Shown: positions 33,982-44,639, numbered from the stretch's first letter. The stretch is DNA of 64,000 nt from Nothopassalora personata (GCA_033816765.1 CM066287.1:2046001-2110000); one strand, 5' to 3'. The notes: generated by a model not told the origin, from the sequence alone. Program-made: numbers and translations.

Positions 33982-35142
33982 CTATGGGAAGTGGATCCTA
34001 CACCTAGAGCGCCCTACATAATGCCAACGTCTAACCCGCCAACGCCTCCGCATGCAGTACTGATCGAGAAACTTCTCATCCAAAGGATAGAATTCGTTCT
34101 CTCCCGGCACTGATGCTACAGGGCTCAAGTTCGACCAGCATAACCCATTACGAACATCCACATATTCCCTTGTGCAAGTGGTGATGACGACTTGGTCCGC
34201 CTGCGGATATCCGGTGTGCTCTCTCTTGCGGCAATTCACCTGTGCAGCGTCCCAATGAGGGATCTGTCCCTTCGTGATCCAAGCATCGCGGCGTGTGCCA
34301 GCAGCACATCAGGTTGCCATTTTCGCCTTCTTTGGTGCGATACACCGCGCCGTCAATGTTGGACTCCCGTTTGCGCCAGGCCGATCTTGCTGGCAGTAAA
34401 CCTGCCCTGCGCAGCTCCTTTCTCTTCTGCTTCCACTCTGCTTTCGATGCTTCCGTCTGCTCGACTGCCTCTTCATCAGCATTGTCTTCTGCAATCGAGG
34501 CGAGCGTGTGGTCCGCTCCGGCTTCTGCCACACTTTGAGCTTGTGCAACTTCAGTCAAGTCGTTCGAGTCAATCATACCAGGAGGCGTGAACCATGCAGA
34601 GTGTTGTTAAGCTCGTGCCACTTCCAGCCCTTCTTGAAAGCCTTGATCTTAGCCTTTGCTTTGATGTTCTGGTTCTTTTGGCGCAGAGTCTTGTTATCCT
34701 CCTTCACCACGCTCAATTGTTTCGTGAGATCTGCAACCTTCGCATTCGCCTTGGAAGACTCCTGGCTGAGTACGTCTGCGTCACGCTCGAGGTTCTTGAT
34801 CGTGTCTTCGGCATGACTCAATGTGTTAACGGCAAATGTATATTGAGCCGAAACAAGCTGGAGAGCTCCCTCGGTGGACGCGAGCTTCTTCTCAATGGAA
34901 GAGCGACTTCTCTTGACGGAGCTGAGATTGTTCCTGATAAGGCTGATGTTCTTTCGCGCACGAGAATTCCTTGTTCGCTCCTTGGAGACTCGCTTCTCTG
35001 CCGACTCTGCTCGTGATTCAGTGGCCGCCATCGCCCGCCGACTTCCAGCTCGCTTGTAGACCTTCCTGGTCGATTTACTATCATAGTTTAGCGCACTATC
35101 ATGGTCTGAATCGCTCTCAGCCCAGTCATCGATCCACTTCAT
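33982..35142 (-). CDS. Hypothetical coiled-coil protein; splicing or integrity uncertain
   Basis: The minus-strand frame from ATG 35142 encodes a basic, Ser-rich start and a long coiled coil ('VLSQESSKANAKVADLTKQLSVVKEDNKTLRQKNQN'), and runs to a TGA at 34575-34573. A second frame continues without a gap (acidic region, then 'KAEWKQKRKELRRAG') and a third carries a Cys/Trp-containing C-terminus ('VNCRKREHTGYPQADQVVITT', stop at 33984-33982). A spliced model 35142-34593, 34524-34346, 34239-33982 (introns 68 and 106 bp, donors GTTCAC and GTGTAT) is in frame and gives 328 aa. However, the second intron would remove coding-looking sequence ('DAWITKGQIPHWD'). Two small frameshifts are the alternative. 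Function unknown. Confidence 0.45.
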
Positions 35143-35276
35143 CTACCAACTGCGCACACATCATGTACCCAACGCCACCAGGCAGTATCTGTCATTTCGC
35201 AATTCATCGCCGGATCAGTCACGTCCCAATGTTCGCCCAGCCTCTCATTCCCATGTCGCGCTCGAGCCGAAGGTCC

Positions 35277-35876
35277 TCACGCTGAGCACTCTTCGACCTG
35301 GAAATATGGCCCGTCGCCCTCTTGGCGCTCTATGCCGGAAAGAGACGTCTCAAGGCGAAGTCGATGCTGAGAGCGGCGTCTACTGCAGCGAGTGCTGCCC
35401 ATCGAGGACGTCCTCTCCCTAGCGAAAGCATCTCGACTACACGCAACAATAACCGAGCTCATGCTCGAAATCAAGCCCATCAACCGCATCCTTTCTTTCG
35501 TCCATCCCTCTTGCTTCTTATACCAGACCCTTAGCTGATCTTTCAGCCAATTGACTTCCTGATTCTCGGCTTCGAGATCTTCGAGTCTTTTCTGTGAGTT
35601 CGCATTGTCCTCCTGCTTCTTGCGTTCCTTCCGTAGTTGATCTTTCAGCAGTCTGACTTGCTTCTTCTCAGCCTCGAGGTCTTCGAGAGCTTCCTGCAAT
35701 TTCGCAGCGTCCTCCTGAGACTGAGTTGACGCTTCGCGATCACTCGACTTCTCCCTCGACCACTGTGCAATTTTAGGTTCAGGAACGGTGCCATGGGCGA
35801 GGACGGCGAGAGCAAAGCTGGCGCCCGCGCACGCGAATATGCAGCAGATCAGTAAGCTCAGCATGTCGAGTGGCAT
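35277..35876 (-). CDS. Small membrane-anchored or secreted coiled-coil protein
   Basis: The open frame extends further upstream, but its first codon there is not ATG. I choose ATG 35876 because it opens directly into a hydrophobic segment ('MLSLLICCIFACAGASFALAVLA'), a signal peptide or anchor. The product is 199 aa. A coiled coil follows, made of two imperfect copies of about 37 residues: 'LEDLEAEKKQVRLLKDQLRKE' and 'LEDLEAENQEVNWLKDQLRVW'. The C-terminus is Arg/Ser-rich and may be mis-framed. It is not recognised as any known family. It lies beside the other coiled-coil gene at 33982-35142, on the same strand. Confidence 0.45.
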   Translation of the reverse strand: MPLDMLSLLICCIFACAGASFALAVLAHGTVPEPKIAQWSREKSSDREASTQSQEDAAKLQEALEDLEAEKKQVRLLKDQLRKERKKQEDNANSQKRLEDLEAENQEVNWLKDQLRVWYKKQEGWTKERMRLMGLISSMSSVIVACSRDAFARERTSSMGSTRCSRRRSQHRLRLETSLSGIERQEGDGPYFQVEECSA

Positions 35877-36320
35877 CTTGGCTGGGGACAGGAGTGTTCT
35901 GGAGCGATTGGCAGCTGGCGCTCGTGTAACTGCAAATTCAACGGAATTGGTGTTCGGATTCGCCGCTGACACGGTTGGCGTTGATGTTCGTGATAGTGCA
36001 GAGGGATGCGTGTGATGTATTGAAGCAAATTTTCTAAGCGAGCGGGCGCAGCAAATAGTGAATGGACACCAGCCGGGCTGTAAAATTTCGTGGTCTTTGT
36101 GCATGTGAAAGGTACAAGGATCTTGGCCAATCAGACAAAGCAACAAAGAAGGACCTGTTGGATCTCGATTCACAGCAAGGCGATATGTACATCTCTGACG
36201 ATATATAGATAGATTATGAACATCGATAGTAGCTAGCAGGAGCCACTGAGCCGCAAACGTCGTGTCGCCTTTGGTATCATCGCATCTGGCGAATCGGCTA
36301 CTGAAGGAGCTGGCTTCGTC

Positions 36321-37865
36321 TTAGATAAGAGCCAACAAGAGTGCTATCATTCCGACAAGTAGTCCAAGTCTGCTAGTGCTCGCTGTCGTAAGAGCTGCTC
36401 CAGTGTAAGCGTCAACACTACTCGTACTAACATTGCTCCCCAAGCTCCTAAAAGGCGACGTCGTACTGCCGGTGATAGTCGGCGAAGCAAGACCAAGTCT
36501 AGTAGCAGTGGACTGTCCAAAGCTAGCAGCGCTCGAACCTGGAGGCGCAGTCTCCGTGGCACAAGTGTAATTCTTCGGGTATGCTTCAGTGACAATGGTT
36601 GGATGTGCCGTACCCGCGGGCGGTGAGTATGCAGGAGCCGCACCAACCGGACCATCATCTGGTTGGTTATCTGCGGCTCCTTCGGGAAGGATGACTTGCG
36701 GCTGTTTGAAAGTGACGTTCCAGTAATGAGCATTGTCCCAACTAGGGATGAAGTCGCCGATGCTAGGTGGAGCGGCGATGTGGTAGCAACCAGTGTCGCC
36801 GCCGGACAACCCAGTGAAATTGAATGGTGTCGCTGATGCTCTGCCTCCGTCGGTGGCGGTGGGTTGAGCTGCGCAGACTGTCGAGATCTCGGACGTTTTA
36901 AAAGGGATCAGGGCGTTGGAGAAGGTGGGTCCAATAGTGGTTCCAGATTGAGTTGCGTATAGAGTATTGAACGAAAGATAGCAGTAGTCAGGGTTGAAGG
37001 TGTTGGCCCAAGCTGTGATCGGCTGGTCTTTAGGCGCGAGATCGCCTCCAGGAGGCGCAGGAGTGACACTCGCTTGGTCGGGAGATGTAGCATTGATAGC
37101 TGGAGGAGGGAGAAACAGGAGGCGAGCTGGTCCTCCTAGCACAGTGCATGAAGCTCCAACTCCAGGGTTAGGGAGAAGGGTAAGCGGTGGTTGTGCGGCG
37201 ACTCCGCCACCAATGGCTGCTCCAGCATTGCCATTAACATTATCTCCTGCTCCATTAACGCCAAATCCGGGGCCAGGGCCAGGGCCAGGGCCAGGGCCGT
37301 CGACCAAGACACCAGCATTGCTACCAACAATATCTCCTACTCCAGTGACGCCAAATCCATCGCCATAGCCGTCGACCGAGACACCAGGACCGTAGCTGTC
37401 GGCATTCTGTCTTCCTCCATATTCAGAGCCTGCCGTCCAGCCGACTCCCGCATTACCGTCGATATTGTCGATTATACCATCGCCATCGAACCCATTGCCA
37501 TCGATCCCATCGCCATCGAACCCATCGCCATCGAACCCATCGCCATCGATCCCATCGCCATCGATCTCATCGCTACAGTCTTCGACCGAGACACCAGGAC
37601 CGTATCCTCCTTGGTCTAAGCCCGCCTGCCAGCCGACTCCCGCATTACCGTCGATATTGTCGTTCATACTATTGACATCGATCCCATCGCCATAGCCGTC
37701 GACCGAGACACCAGCTTCGCCACTGCCTTCGACATTGTCGTTGTTGCCGTTCCAGCCCGAGCCCACCTTATGGCCCTCTATCGACACACCAGCTCCAATA
37801 CCGCCACCGCCAGCGTGAAATCCGCCGCCGCCAGCTTGAAATCCGCCACTATCTATGCCCGTCAT
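36321..37865 (-). CDS. Repeat-rich probable GPI-anchored cell-surface protein
   Basis: The open frame begins upstream at a non-ATG codon; the first ATG is at 37865, giving 514 aa. The N-terminal half is a Gly/Asp repeat region: GGGG stretches, tandem 'DGDGFDGDGID' pentapeptides, two copies of a longer unit containing 'DNIDGNAGVGW' and 'YGPGVSV', and a (GP)n run. The C-terminal half is a Cys-containing domain ('ITAWANTFNPDYCYLSF', 'STVCAAQPTATDGGRAS', 'SGGDTGCYHIAAPPSIGDF') followed by Ser/Thr-rich sequence. A terminal hydrophobic segment (SRLGLLVGMIALLLALI) fits a GPI signal. No signal peptide is visible at this start, so a small upstream exon may be missing. Likely cell wall or surface; function unknown. 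Confidence 0.6.
   Translation of the reverse strand: MTGIDSGGFQAGGGGFHAGGGGIGAGVSIEGHKVGSGWNGNNDNVEGSGEAGVSVDGYGDGIDVNSMNDNIDGNAGVGWQAGLDQGGYGPGVSVEDCSDEIDGDGIDGDGFDGDGFDGDGIDGNGFDGDGIIDNIDGNAGVGWTAGSEYGGRQNADSYGPGVSVDGYGDGFGVTGVGDIVGSNAGVLVDGPGPGPGPGPGFGVNGAGDNVNGNAGAAIGGGVAAQPPLTLLPNPGVGASCTVLGGPARLLFLPPPAINATSPDQASVTPAPPGGDLAPKDQPITAWANTFNPDYCYLSFNTLYATQSGTTIGPTFSNALIPFKTSEISTVCAAQPTATDGGRASATPFNFTGLSGGDTGCYHIAAPPSIGDFIPSWDNAHYWNVTFKQPQVILPEGAADNQPDDGPVGAAPAYSPPAGTAHPTIVTEAYPKNYTCATETAPPGSSAASFGQSTATRLGLASPTITGSTTSPFRSLGSNVSTSSVDAYTGAALTTASTSRLGLLVGMIALLLALI
37269..37298. repeat. GGCCAG hexamer repeat encoding a Gly-Pro run
   Basis: About five copies of a GGCCAG/GGGGCC-type hexamer are seen. 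On the coding strand they specify the 'GPGPGPGPGP' run of the surface protein. Confidence 0.85.
37478..37573. repeat. 15-bp minisatellite inside the surface-protein gene
   Basis: About six tandem units of CCATCGCCATCGAAC/TC lie on the plus strand. On the coding minus strand they are read as Asp-Gly-Asp-Gly-Phe/Ile pentapeptides. Unit length is a multiple of three, so changes in copy number keep the frame. Confidence 0.85.
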
Positions 37866-38009
37866 GTCGTATTTCCGCTTCAGAACTCTTCTGTTTGAGA
37901 CTGTGGTTGAGGCTATGAAGATGTCTTGCCGCTGTGCTCGTGAGCCAAATACTGTAAGGTCAGAGCAGCTACAGCAGCTATCGTCGGTTGCTCGTGCTAT
38001 ATCAAGCAC

Positions 38010-38464
38010 ATCTCAGGAGCAACAAGGATTGTAAACGAGGATTGTAGCAAAAGCACATGCGCAAGCCAGGCTGATGAAGACATTGCGCAGTATTAAGACC
38101 AACGCTGCCTCAAACGATCTGAGGATGTAACGAGTTAATGCAACTTACGTAGTTTTGATTAAGATTACGAGGAAAGGAGCATGACAGGTTGGTCCTGTGT
38201 TCCATATAAAACGTGTGAGTGTAGCGCACATATGCTTTGAACAGGGCTGTGAGACTGGTGCCTGCAATGCTTCGCAATGGGCTTCTGATGTAGTCGGTTA
38301 GCCAATCTTGGCAACAGACGGAGTTTAGATTCGGGGATACCTTGACTTCCTCGGCATCGACGTTTCAGGAACCCCGAAGCTTCGTGAGGGAGGCTCTGTC
38401 GATTGGGACCTGAACATGGCACGATTAGCTGCTCAGTCGTAATGGTCCTGCGTACCGGCCGGCT
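38010..38464. other. Intergenic, about 455 bp
   Basis: The upstream region of the surface-protein gene. A short minus-strand ATG frame near 38075 reads a signal-peptide-like 'MSSSAWLAHVLLLQSSFTILVA', but I could not splice it to the downstream frame with consensus sites. Confidence 0.35.
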
Positions 38465-40402
38465 CTATCTTGCGATACAGTTCTCGTCACCCATTTCTTC
38501 TCTCAAAATGCGGACTTGCTTCTTGATCTCGCGCCAAAGCACGTAGTTCTCGAGGTCGGAATCGCCGTCATCGACCTGTTGGACCAACCAAACATAGTCA
38601 TACAGACCCTTGAAAGGCCTGACGCATTCTCGGTCACAGCTCGAGCCATTTTTCGGTACAGCATGAGGTTGCATGCACTCCAAGCAAGTCTTATCACTGA
38701 CAGCGTCGTCGTCCCGAGCAATGGCTAGTAGTGCAGCAATGATGGCTTCTTGAAGATACGCAAACGAGAAGCACTTCGTGATCTTTGCCACTGCTGGGCA
38801 GAGTTTGTCCGGGAAATCGAGATCTTTATTGTCCGAGAGCTTGCCCTGCCAGTATTGCAGATACATAATCCTCTCGCCTTCATCTGGGTTCTTGAATTCG
38901 TATTTTCTGTCGAAGCGTGACGGACGCTTCACGATACCAGGATCGAGGCGTTCCAGGTGGTTCGTAGAACCAATGATGAGTATTCCGTCGTTCTTCTTGA
39001 TGCCATCTACCTCGTTGAGGAAGTATGAGCGCACCTGGTCGGTGACAATGCTGTCGAGATCTTCGAAAACTAGCAGACAAGGTGCGGTCGCTCTCGCTTT
39101 GGAGAAAATCTGTCCCAAGCTGTACTCAGGTCCAGCGAAGGACGAAAGGGTGCGTACGTAGAGCGTCGGCACGGGATCATCGCGTTTGTACAGCGTGTTC
39201 ATCATCGCCTTGACGCTGATGGTCTTGCCATTCCCGGGAGGACCCTATAACGACTAGAGTCAGTAGGTTTCAGCTATTGGGGAAAAGGAACAGAGCCATG
39301 CTATCGTGCCCGAGCTAGCAGCGTCTCTTAGCACGCCCCTACAGAGCTCTGCTGATGTGCAATGGTTTCGCCGACCTAGGCAGCGTAGCCAGCTTGAGAC
39401 GTTGCCAGCTAGACCATCATTGTATTTACTCCTCAGATCACTTACATAATATATGATACCGCGCTTCCATGGCACTCGTAGCCTCTCATACGTCTCGCGG
39501 CTGTCATAGAACGACAAGACATCGTCCCTGATAAGCTTCTTCATCTCAGGCTTGAGAATAACATCCTTCCAATTCGCCTTCTGCACACTGTCCCACAAAT
39601 CCGCGCTCTTCTGCCAATGACCCTGATCAAAAACCCAGACCTCATCGTGCAGCAAATTCCCATACTGCCCCGCCTCAAGCAACAGCTCATTCGTAGCCTG
39701 CACAGAAGACGACAGCACATATTGATTCTGCTGCACCCCATACGGATAATTCCCATCTCTTCCATCCACAACATACACCACAAACTCCTTATTCTTCCAG
39801 TCCAAGAGGTACTTGCCGAATTTGATGTCGTCTGCGAGGTGGCCTTTTCCGCTCAGTCGTGATGCTGGTGGAAGGTACTGTCGCCATGAGAGGCGCTCTT
39901 TCTCTTTATCGATGGGCGCGAGCCCGGCGTTGCCAGCTTGGGCATAAGATATGATGTTGCAGCGGACACTGGGTACGACGGTGAGATGTAGCTCGGGGTA
40001 TTCTTTGTGGAGGGCTTCGACGATTACCGCATCGGTATCGGTGCGTGGGGCGGAAGAGTGCTCGAAATAGGTTCGTGATACTCCATTGTGGTGAGGTACA
40101 GGTTTGACTCGTTCTGGTATTGCTTGCTCTAGTCGAGGTGGCTGTTGGCCTACTGGTATCTTCGTCATGATATGTATTGGGTTCTCTGCGTCCGAACCAG
40201 CGGTCGGGTATAGAGCTCTAAGACGAAGCTGGAGGTCACGTTCAAACTTGTGCGTTAGTGGCTGATTGTTGAAACAAGCAGTGTGGTATACTCGTAAAGT
40301 GGCCGCCTTGTATTCCTTCCATGGCCAGCGCGATGGAGCTGCGGTAGCTACGGGTCGACGAAGGATTCGGACTTGGCAGAACCGTAACAGCCGTAGGTGC
40401 AT
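38465..40402 (-). CDS. BCS1-like AAA+ ATPase
   Basis: Two exons on the minus strand: 40402-39446 and 39244-38465, with an unusually long 201-bp intron (GTAAGT...TTATAG), 578 aa. The frame is open further upstream but only from a non-ATG codon, so I use ATG 40402. The first 20 residues are Arg-rich and could be a mitochondrial presequence. A family-specific N-terminal region follows ('LDWKNKEFVVYVVDGRDGNYPYG', 'EVWVFDQGHWQKSADLW'). The AAA core has Walker A 'GPPGNGKT' (320-327, exactly at the exon 2 start), Walker B 'CLLVFEDLDS', sensor 'LIIGSTNHLERLDPG' and arginine-finger region 'KRPSRFDRKY'. The intron sits just before the Walker A codons. Likely a protein remodelling ATPase; the cargo is unknown. 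Confidence 0.87.
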
Positions 40403-40633
40403 CACATCGTCCCTTCCCAGCTTACAATGTCCTCGAATTGTATGGCTGAGGGAGCCCCGGACTGCTCTGCGCCGACGGTAGCGAGCGTGCTCCACCTACG
40501 TCAAAACGCCCAGTAACGAGGAATACGAGCTGATGGGAGAGCGCTCAAATGGTTCATGTGTGGCCCAAATGCCATTTTTGGCTCAGCGACTTCTCCCTTG
40601 CACGCAGCTAGGCACAGCACATCTTGGCGAATC

Positions 40634-40703
<70 letters not shown>
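40634..40703. repeat. (GACA)n tetranucleotide microsatellite, 17.5 perfect copies
   Basis: Seventy bases of uninterrupted GACA lie between the AAA ATPase gene start and the SDR relic. On the plus strand the array is open in one frame as Asp-Arg-Gln-Thr, which joins the SDR-like frame downstream. That is probably incidental. Confidence 0.97.
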
Positions 40704-40726
40704 AATAATCACAATGATCCACCAAG

Positions 40727-41056
40727 GCAAAAACAAGTACTGGTGACTGGAGGCGCAGGCGGACTTAACATAGCCATCGCAGAGAACTTCATCGAGCTCG
40801 GAGCGCACGTGGTCGTCTGTGACATGTGCAAAGACCTGGTCGCTGACTTCACCAACAAAAGTCGCAGCTAAAAGAGCTCATCGAGTGATTACTGTAAAGT
40901 GCAACGGATATGCCAATGAAGAAGGTGGCCAAGCTAGTAGCCTGCCTGTGCTCAGACGATGGCGAGATGATCCTCCATCGCGGTTGTTTTGATCAAGTCA
41001 GCTAACGATGCTCCATAGCGATGGTGAATGCAGATGGAGGGATAACGGCTGCGTGA
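40727..41056 (+). pseudogene. Gutted short-chain dehydrogenase relic
   Basis: The plus strand reads a classic SDR N-terminus ('VLVTGGAGGLNIAIAENF', then 'LGAHVVVCD'), with the TGGxxGxG cofactor motif. The frame closes at a TAA near 40870. About 60 bp on, another piece reads 'MKKVAKLVACLCSDDGEMI', and the last piece reads 'MVNADGGITAA' plus stop at 41054-41056, which are the normal C-terminal segments of the same family. The central 120-150 residues, with the catalytic Ser and Tyr/Lys, are absent. A CTAAC...CATAG intron end just before the last piece shows this is a genomic remnant, not a reverse-transcribed copy. It is non-functional. Confidence 0.75.
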
Positions 41057-41969
41057 GGTCTAGTTGTCAATTCTGCGTTGCCATGTAAGGGGGAAGATTG
41101 GTCGATGCAAGACATTGCTGAATGAACGTTGGTAGTAACTAGTGATGGGCCAGGATCATTCATCCTAACCCCGTCAGCTCGCCGATGCTGAAAACGTGCG
41201 CTCCCTTGCGATTCGGGGCGGAGCATGAGCCATTCTCTATATCTCCTGCATGTACTGCAGTGGCGATATACCGGCTAAACTGCTGAAGCTTGGGCAAAAC
41301 AAGCCAAGGAGAGGCAGGCTTGTTTCGCAACGTAGTGCCACCACGCCGTGGTATGGGGGCCTATGGGCGCCGTCCAGCGCGCGAGCGACGCCAATAGACT
41401 GTATTAATCGTGGATCTTCGAAGTGCTCCAGAAAATACAGTATTGTTGGGGGAAGTGTGGGTTCTGGACCGCGGCATCGGTCGACGCTCGGGTCTGCCGC
41501 TCCGAGCGACTACTGTAGATTCCAGCGGTGTGTTTCTCCTGGTCGTCGACATCCGCTGCGCCGTGGACATGTAGTCATGTACAGTACTGTACATATGCTG
41601 AGTTCTCTCCTACATCGCAGCAGTCGCCGCGGCTAATCGCTTATCATTGCTCGCCAATTCGAGTCTCGAATCACATGAGGCACGACTAGACAGTGTGGCA
41701 GATGATCTCGGCGGAGATGGCTGCCGCGCCGTGGACAGATCAGCGCGCGCTATGACAAGTCGGGCAAACTCTGATCGCACTGCACGAAGCGAGAGGGCGA
41801 AGGAGCTGGCTACGTCTGCCAATCCTGCAGCCCTGCGCGGCAGCATCATCGCTGTCCATGGCGAAGAGGGGGAAGTCGCAAAGTACGGCGACATCAGCCT
41901 CGCTTTACACACGTGATCTTGTGCTCACGAGTGTGTCGTCCTAAGGCGTCGAGGTGCAACACGAATGGT

Positions 41970-41995
41970 ACGACGACGACGACGACGACGACGAC
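41970..41995. repeat. (ACG)n trinucleotide repeat
   Basis: Twenty-six bases of perfect ACG repeat in an intergenic region. Confidence 0.9.
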
Positions 41996-42277
41996 TATCG
42001 ACGGATAGGTATTTGCTATGAGTTCAGCCGCGAACGCCCATTGCAAGCTTAGCTCTCCCGCGAAACGCTTGGTTTTGACGTACAGCAGCTCTCCAACATG
42101 GCATGCACACAGCGCGCACCACATCTTCCTCGCTGTCATCATCGGCATCATCAGCAATCATGCGCGGCGCTGATGCCACTGCCAGTGCCTATCGCCCGCC
42201 TGGGGATGCACCCGTGTCAGCGAACCTGTGGAGCAAACCTTCGCCAGCCGAGCCTGGGCCCTTGCAAACCATCGGTA

Positions 42278-42302
42278 CTGTAGTCTGTAGTCTGTAGTCT
42301 GT
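42278..42302. repeat. Heptamer repeat (CTGTAGT)n
   Basis: About three and a half perfect copies, intergenic. Confidence 0.85.
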
Positions 42303-42700
42303 ACCCAGGAACATTCAATCGCACTCGCTGAAGCCAACCCCCCCAAAAGTACTCAGCAAACACTGGAAACGAGGCGTTTCGTCCAACGTTCGCTAAAGAG
42401 CTTCGGCAGCACTTCTCGCACCTGGCGTCGTGGTCAGAACTCAGACGGCACCATCGTCAAAGATCGTCGACTGCTCATGCGATGCTGATGGCGCTCTAAT
42501 TTGCCGTGTTTGCTGTCGTCTGCCACGATTGGCCGTATCCATATCCACTCACTAAAGCTTCTCCAGCAGGCATGGATAGGACCCCAGTACCCCACATCCT
42601 CCGGCAGCACCGATCATGATCAATGCGCATCGTGCAGCTAGCACTTCCTAGTAGTAGGTTGTTCGCATCCTCGAGACCGTCTAGCAAGTCTGGCGAGGGT

Positions 42701-42757
42701 CTATATCTAAAGGGTGGTGACGCGCTCCCATTCGTCTCACTCTCCCTGTTCCACTTT
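42701..42757 (+). promoter_or_regulatory. Candidate core promoter of the Gpr1/Fun34/YaaH gene
   Basis: A TATA-like CTATATCTAAAG (42701-42712) is followed by a pyrimidine-rich stretch (about 42722-42757), and the ATG lies about 100 bp further on. This arrangement is common at well-expressed fungal genes. Start-site data are not available. Confidence 0.4.
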
Positions 42758-42855
42758 GTACATGTCACTTGGGTCTCTTGTCACTTCGAAAGGACACGAG
42801 GTGGAAACGGGGTATTAATACTTAGCATTCCACCACCAACAGTGCATACCTCACC

Positions 42856-43884
42856 ATGTCGACCAACGACGACATGAAGGCCGAGAACCTTAACGGCAGT
42901 CACGGCACTGCTACACACGACCACGCAGGCGCCGCCCAGCGCAAGCCATACGACTATGGCGGCAATCCCCTCGCACACATCAACACTGGCGATTCGGCGC
43001 GCCTTGCTGCCTTTGGTGGTGAGCTCCAGCCAGGTCTTTACAGGAGCACTGAGAAGCGCAAGTTCGCCAACCCAGCTCCGCTCGGTCTCTGCGGTTTCGC
43101 CCTCACTACCTTCCTCCTGTCGTTGATCAACTTGGGCACTCGCGGTCTCAGCGAGCCAAACATTGTCATTGGTGCTGCCTTTGCATACGGTGGTCTCTGC
43201 CAGCTTCTTGCTGGCATGTGGTATGTATTGTCACAAGGCGGCACAGTTGGTCACAAGTGGCTAAGACATCCTACAGGGAAATGGCCGTTGGCAACACTTT
43301 CGGTGCTACTGCTCTGTCATCGTATGGTGGTTTCTGGATTGGTACCGCTATCATCCTCACTCCTGGTGGCTTCGAGATCATTTCAACCCTTGAGGCGGAG
43401 AGCGTTGCGCCATTCATGAACTCGTTCGGTCTTTACTTGATGGTAAGGGATGGTGAAAGCGCCTGCAAATGAATCACATGCTGACGCTGCGCAGGGATGG
43501 TTCATCTTCACCTTCCTGCTATTGCTATTGACCCTCAGGTCAACGGTGGCTTTCTTCTTCCTATTCTTCACACTGGACTTGGCCTTCCTCATGCTCGGCA
43601 TTGCCTACCTCGACTTTGACGCAGAGGGACCAAACACCCCACTGCTCCGTGCTGGAGGTGCTTTCGGTATCATTGCTGCCTTTGCCGCATGGTGAGTCGC
43701 GTGTGCAATACCTCAGATAATTCAACTTCTAACACAGATCAGGTACAACGCATTCGCCGGTATGGCCGACTCGAGCAACTCCTTCTTCGTCGTCCCAGTG
43801 GCCCATTTCCCATGGTCGGAGAAGGGCCGCGAAAGGCGCGGAAAGGTTGACAACAGCAATGAGCGTGCTCAGCAGAATGTCTAA
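42856..43884 (+). CDS. Gpr1/Fun34/YaaH (SatP/Ato) family acetate transporter
   Basis: Four exons: 42856-43220, 43277-43442, 43495-43691, 43743-43884, introns 56, 52 and 51 bp, 289 aa. The hydrophilic N-terminus (about 70 residues) ends in the family signature 'NPAPLGL' (72-78). Six hydrophobic segments follow, including 'AAFAYGGLCQLLAGMWE', 'SYGGFWIGTAIIL' and 'GWFIFTFLLLLLTLRSTVAFFFLFFTLDLAFLMLGI'. The C-terminus is short and charged. Family members import acetate (often as proton symport) or export ammonium at the plasma membrane; which one applies here cannot be told from sequence. It is the only intact gene in an otherwise decayed 11-kb stretch, and it carries no visible defect. Confidence 0.93.
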
Positions 43885-44639
43885 AGAGATGACGATAGAG
43901 ATATCAGCATTGCAGTCAGTCCTATCGAGATACCCAGTCACAGTTGGCCCGAGCACTGCGCTCGTTTTTTTGGATACACGAGTGTGTAATATGACGAATA
44001 CTACCTAATGTTGCCGTTCGATATGCATTCTCACGTGCATTGACAGCTTACGACATTGCAAGTAGGTTGGGATGTGCCTTGTTTCTCTCCACTCAGGATC
44101 CCCAGACGTGCTAGAGCACTAATGACCGAGAAGGTTTAAAACCATGCCAATTTCCAAAGACCCTAATCCTGGCAGGACATCCTTGCCTCGTCTTTCGAAC
44201 TGCTCATAAGAAGTGTTATTGGCGACACAGCGCAAGGAGGTGAAGTGCTCTTTGCGGTGAGCACAGAGAACGTTTCCATGCGACCTTCCGGAGATGCTCG
44301 CTCTATAACCTGGTCCTTGGGTATGGCAGGGCACTCACTCGTCGTCACACGGCTTGGCATCTCACAGCATGCCGAATTGTTACGTCCGGATGCACGAAGA
44401 ACAGATCTCAAAGGAGGTAGGGGTCGATCCCGAGCCGCGAACAGCCAGCTCACGTCCTATGCTATGCGTTCTTGACTCTTCGACACAAGAGCGTGCTACG
44501 AGTGCCAGGCCACGGCCGTCGGCCACGCCTCTCAGCACAAGTGTTCGAGTACCAGTTCACCGCTCCGTCACAACTTCTAATAAACCGGACAGACAACGAC
44601 CGTCAGCAAGATATCCCACCAGCGTACCACGGAAGGTCC
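43885..44639. other. Intergenic, about 750 bp
   Basis: The downstream flank of the transporter gene. It probably contains the decayed C-terminal coding part of the protease-like pseudogene, but no readable motif remains. Confidence 0.4.

Larger units (their letters stand above)
41057..42855. other. Intergenic, about 1.8 kb, with two short tandem repeats
   Basis: No gene is supported. It includes an (ACG)n stretch at 41970-41995 and 3.5 copies of a TAGTCTG heptamer at about 42278-42302. It also includes the promoter of the acetate-transporter-family gene. Confidence 0.5.

Noticed and set aside
40533..40871. Open frame that includes the (GACA)n array as coding sequence
   Set aside because: The Asp-Arg-Gln-Thr run is a microsatellite that happens to be open; only the SDR-like end has protein-family features, and it is truncated.
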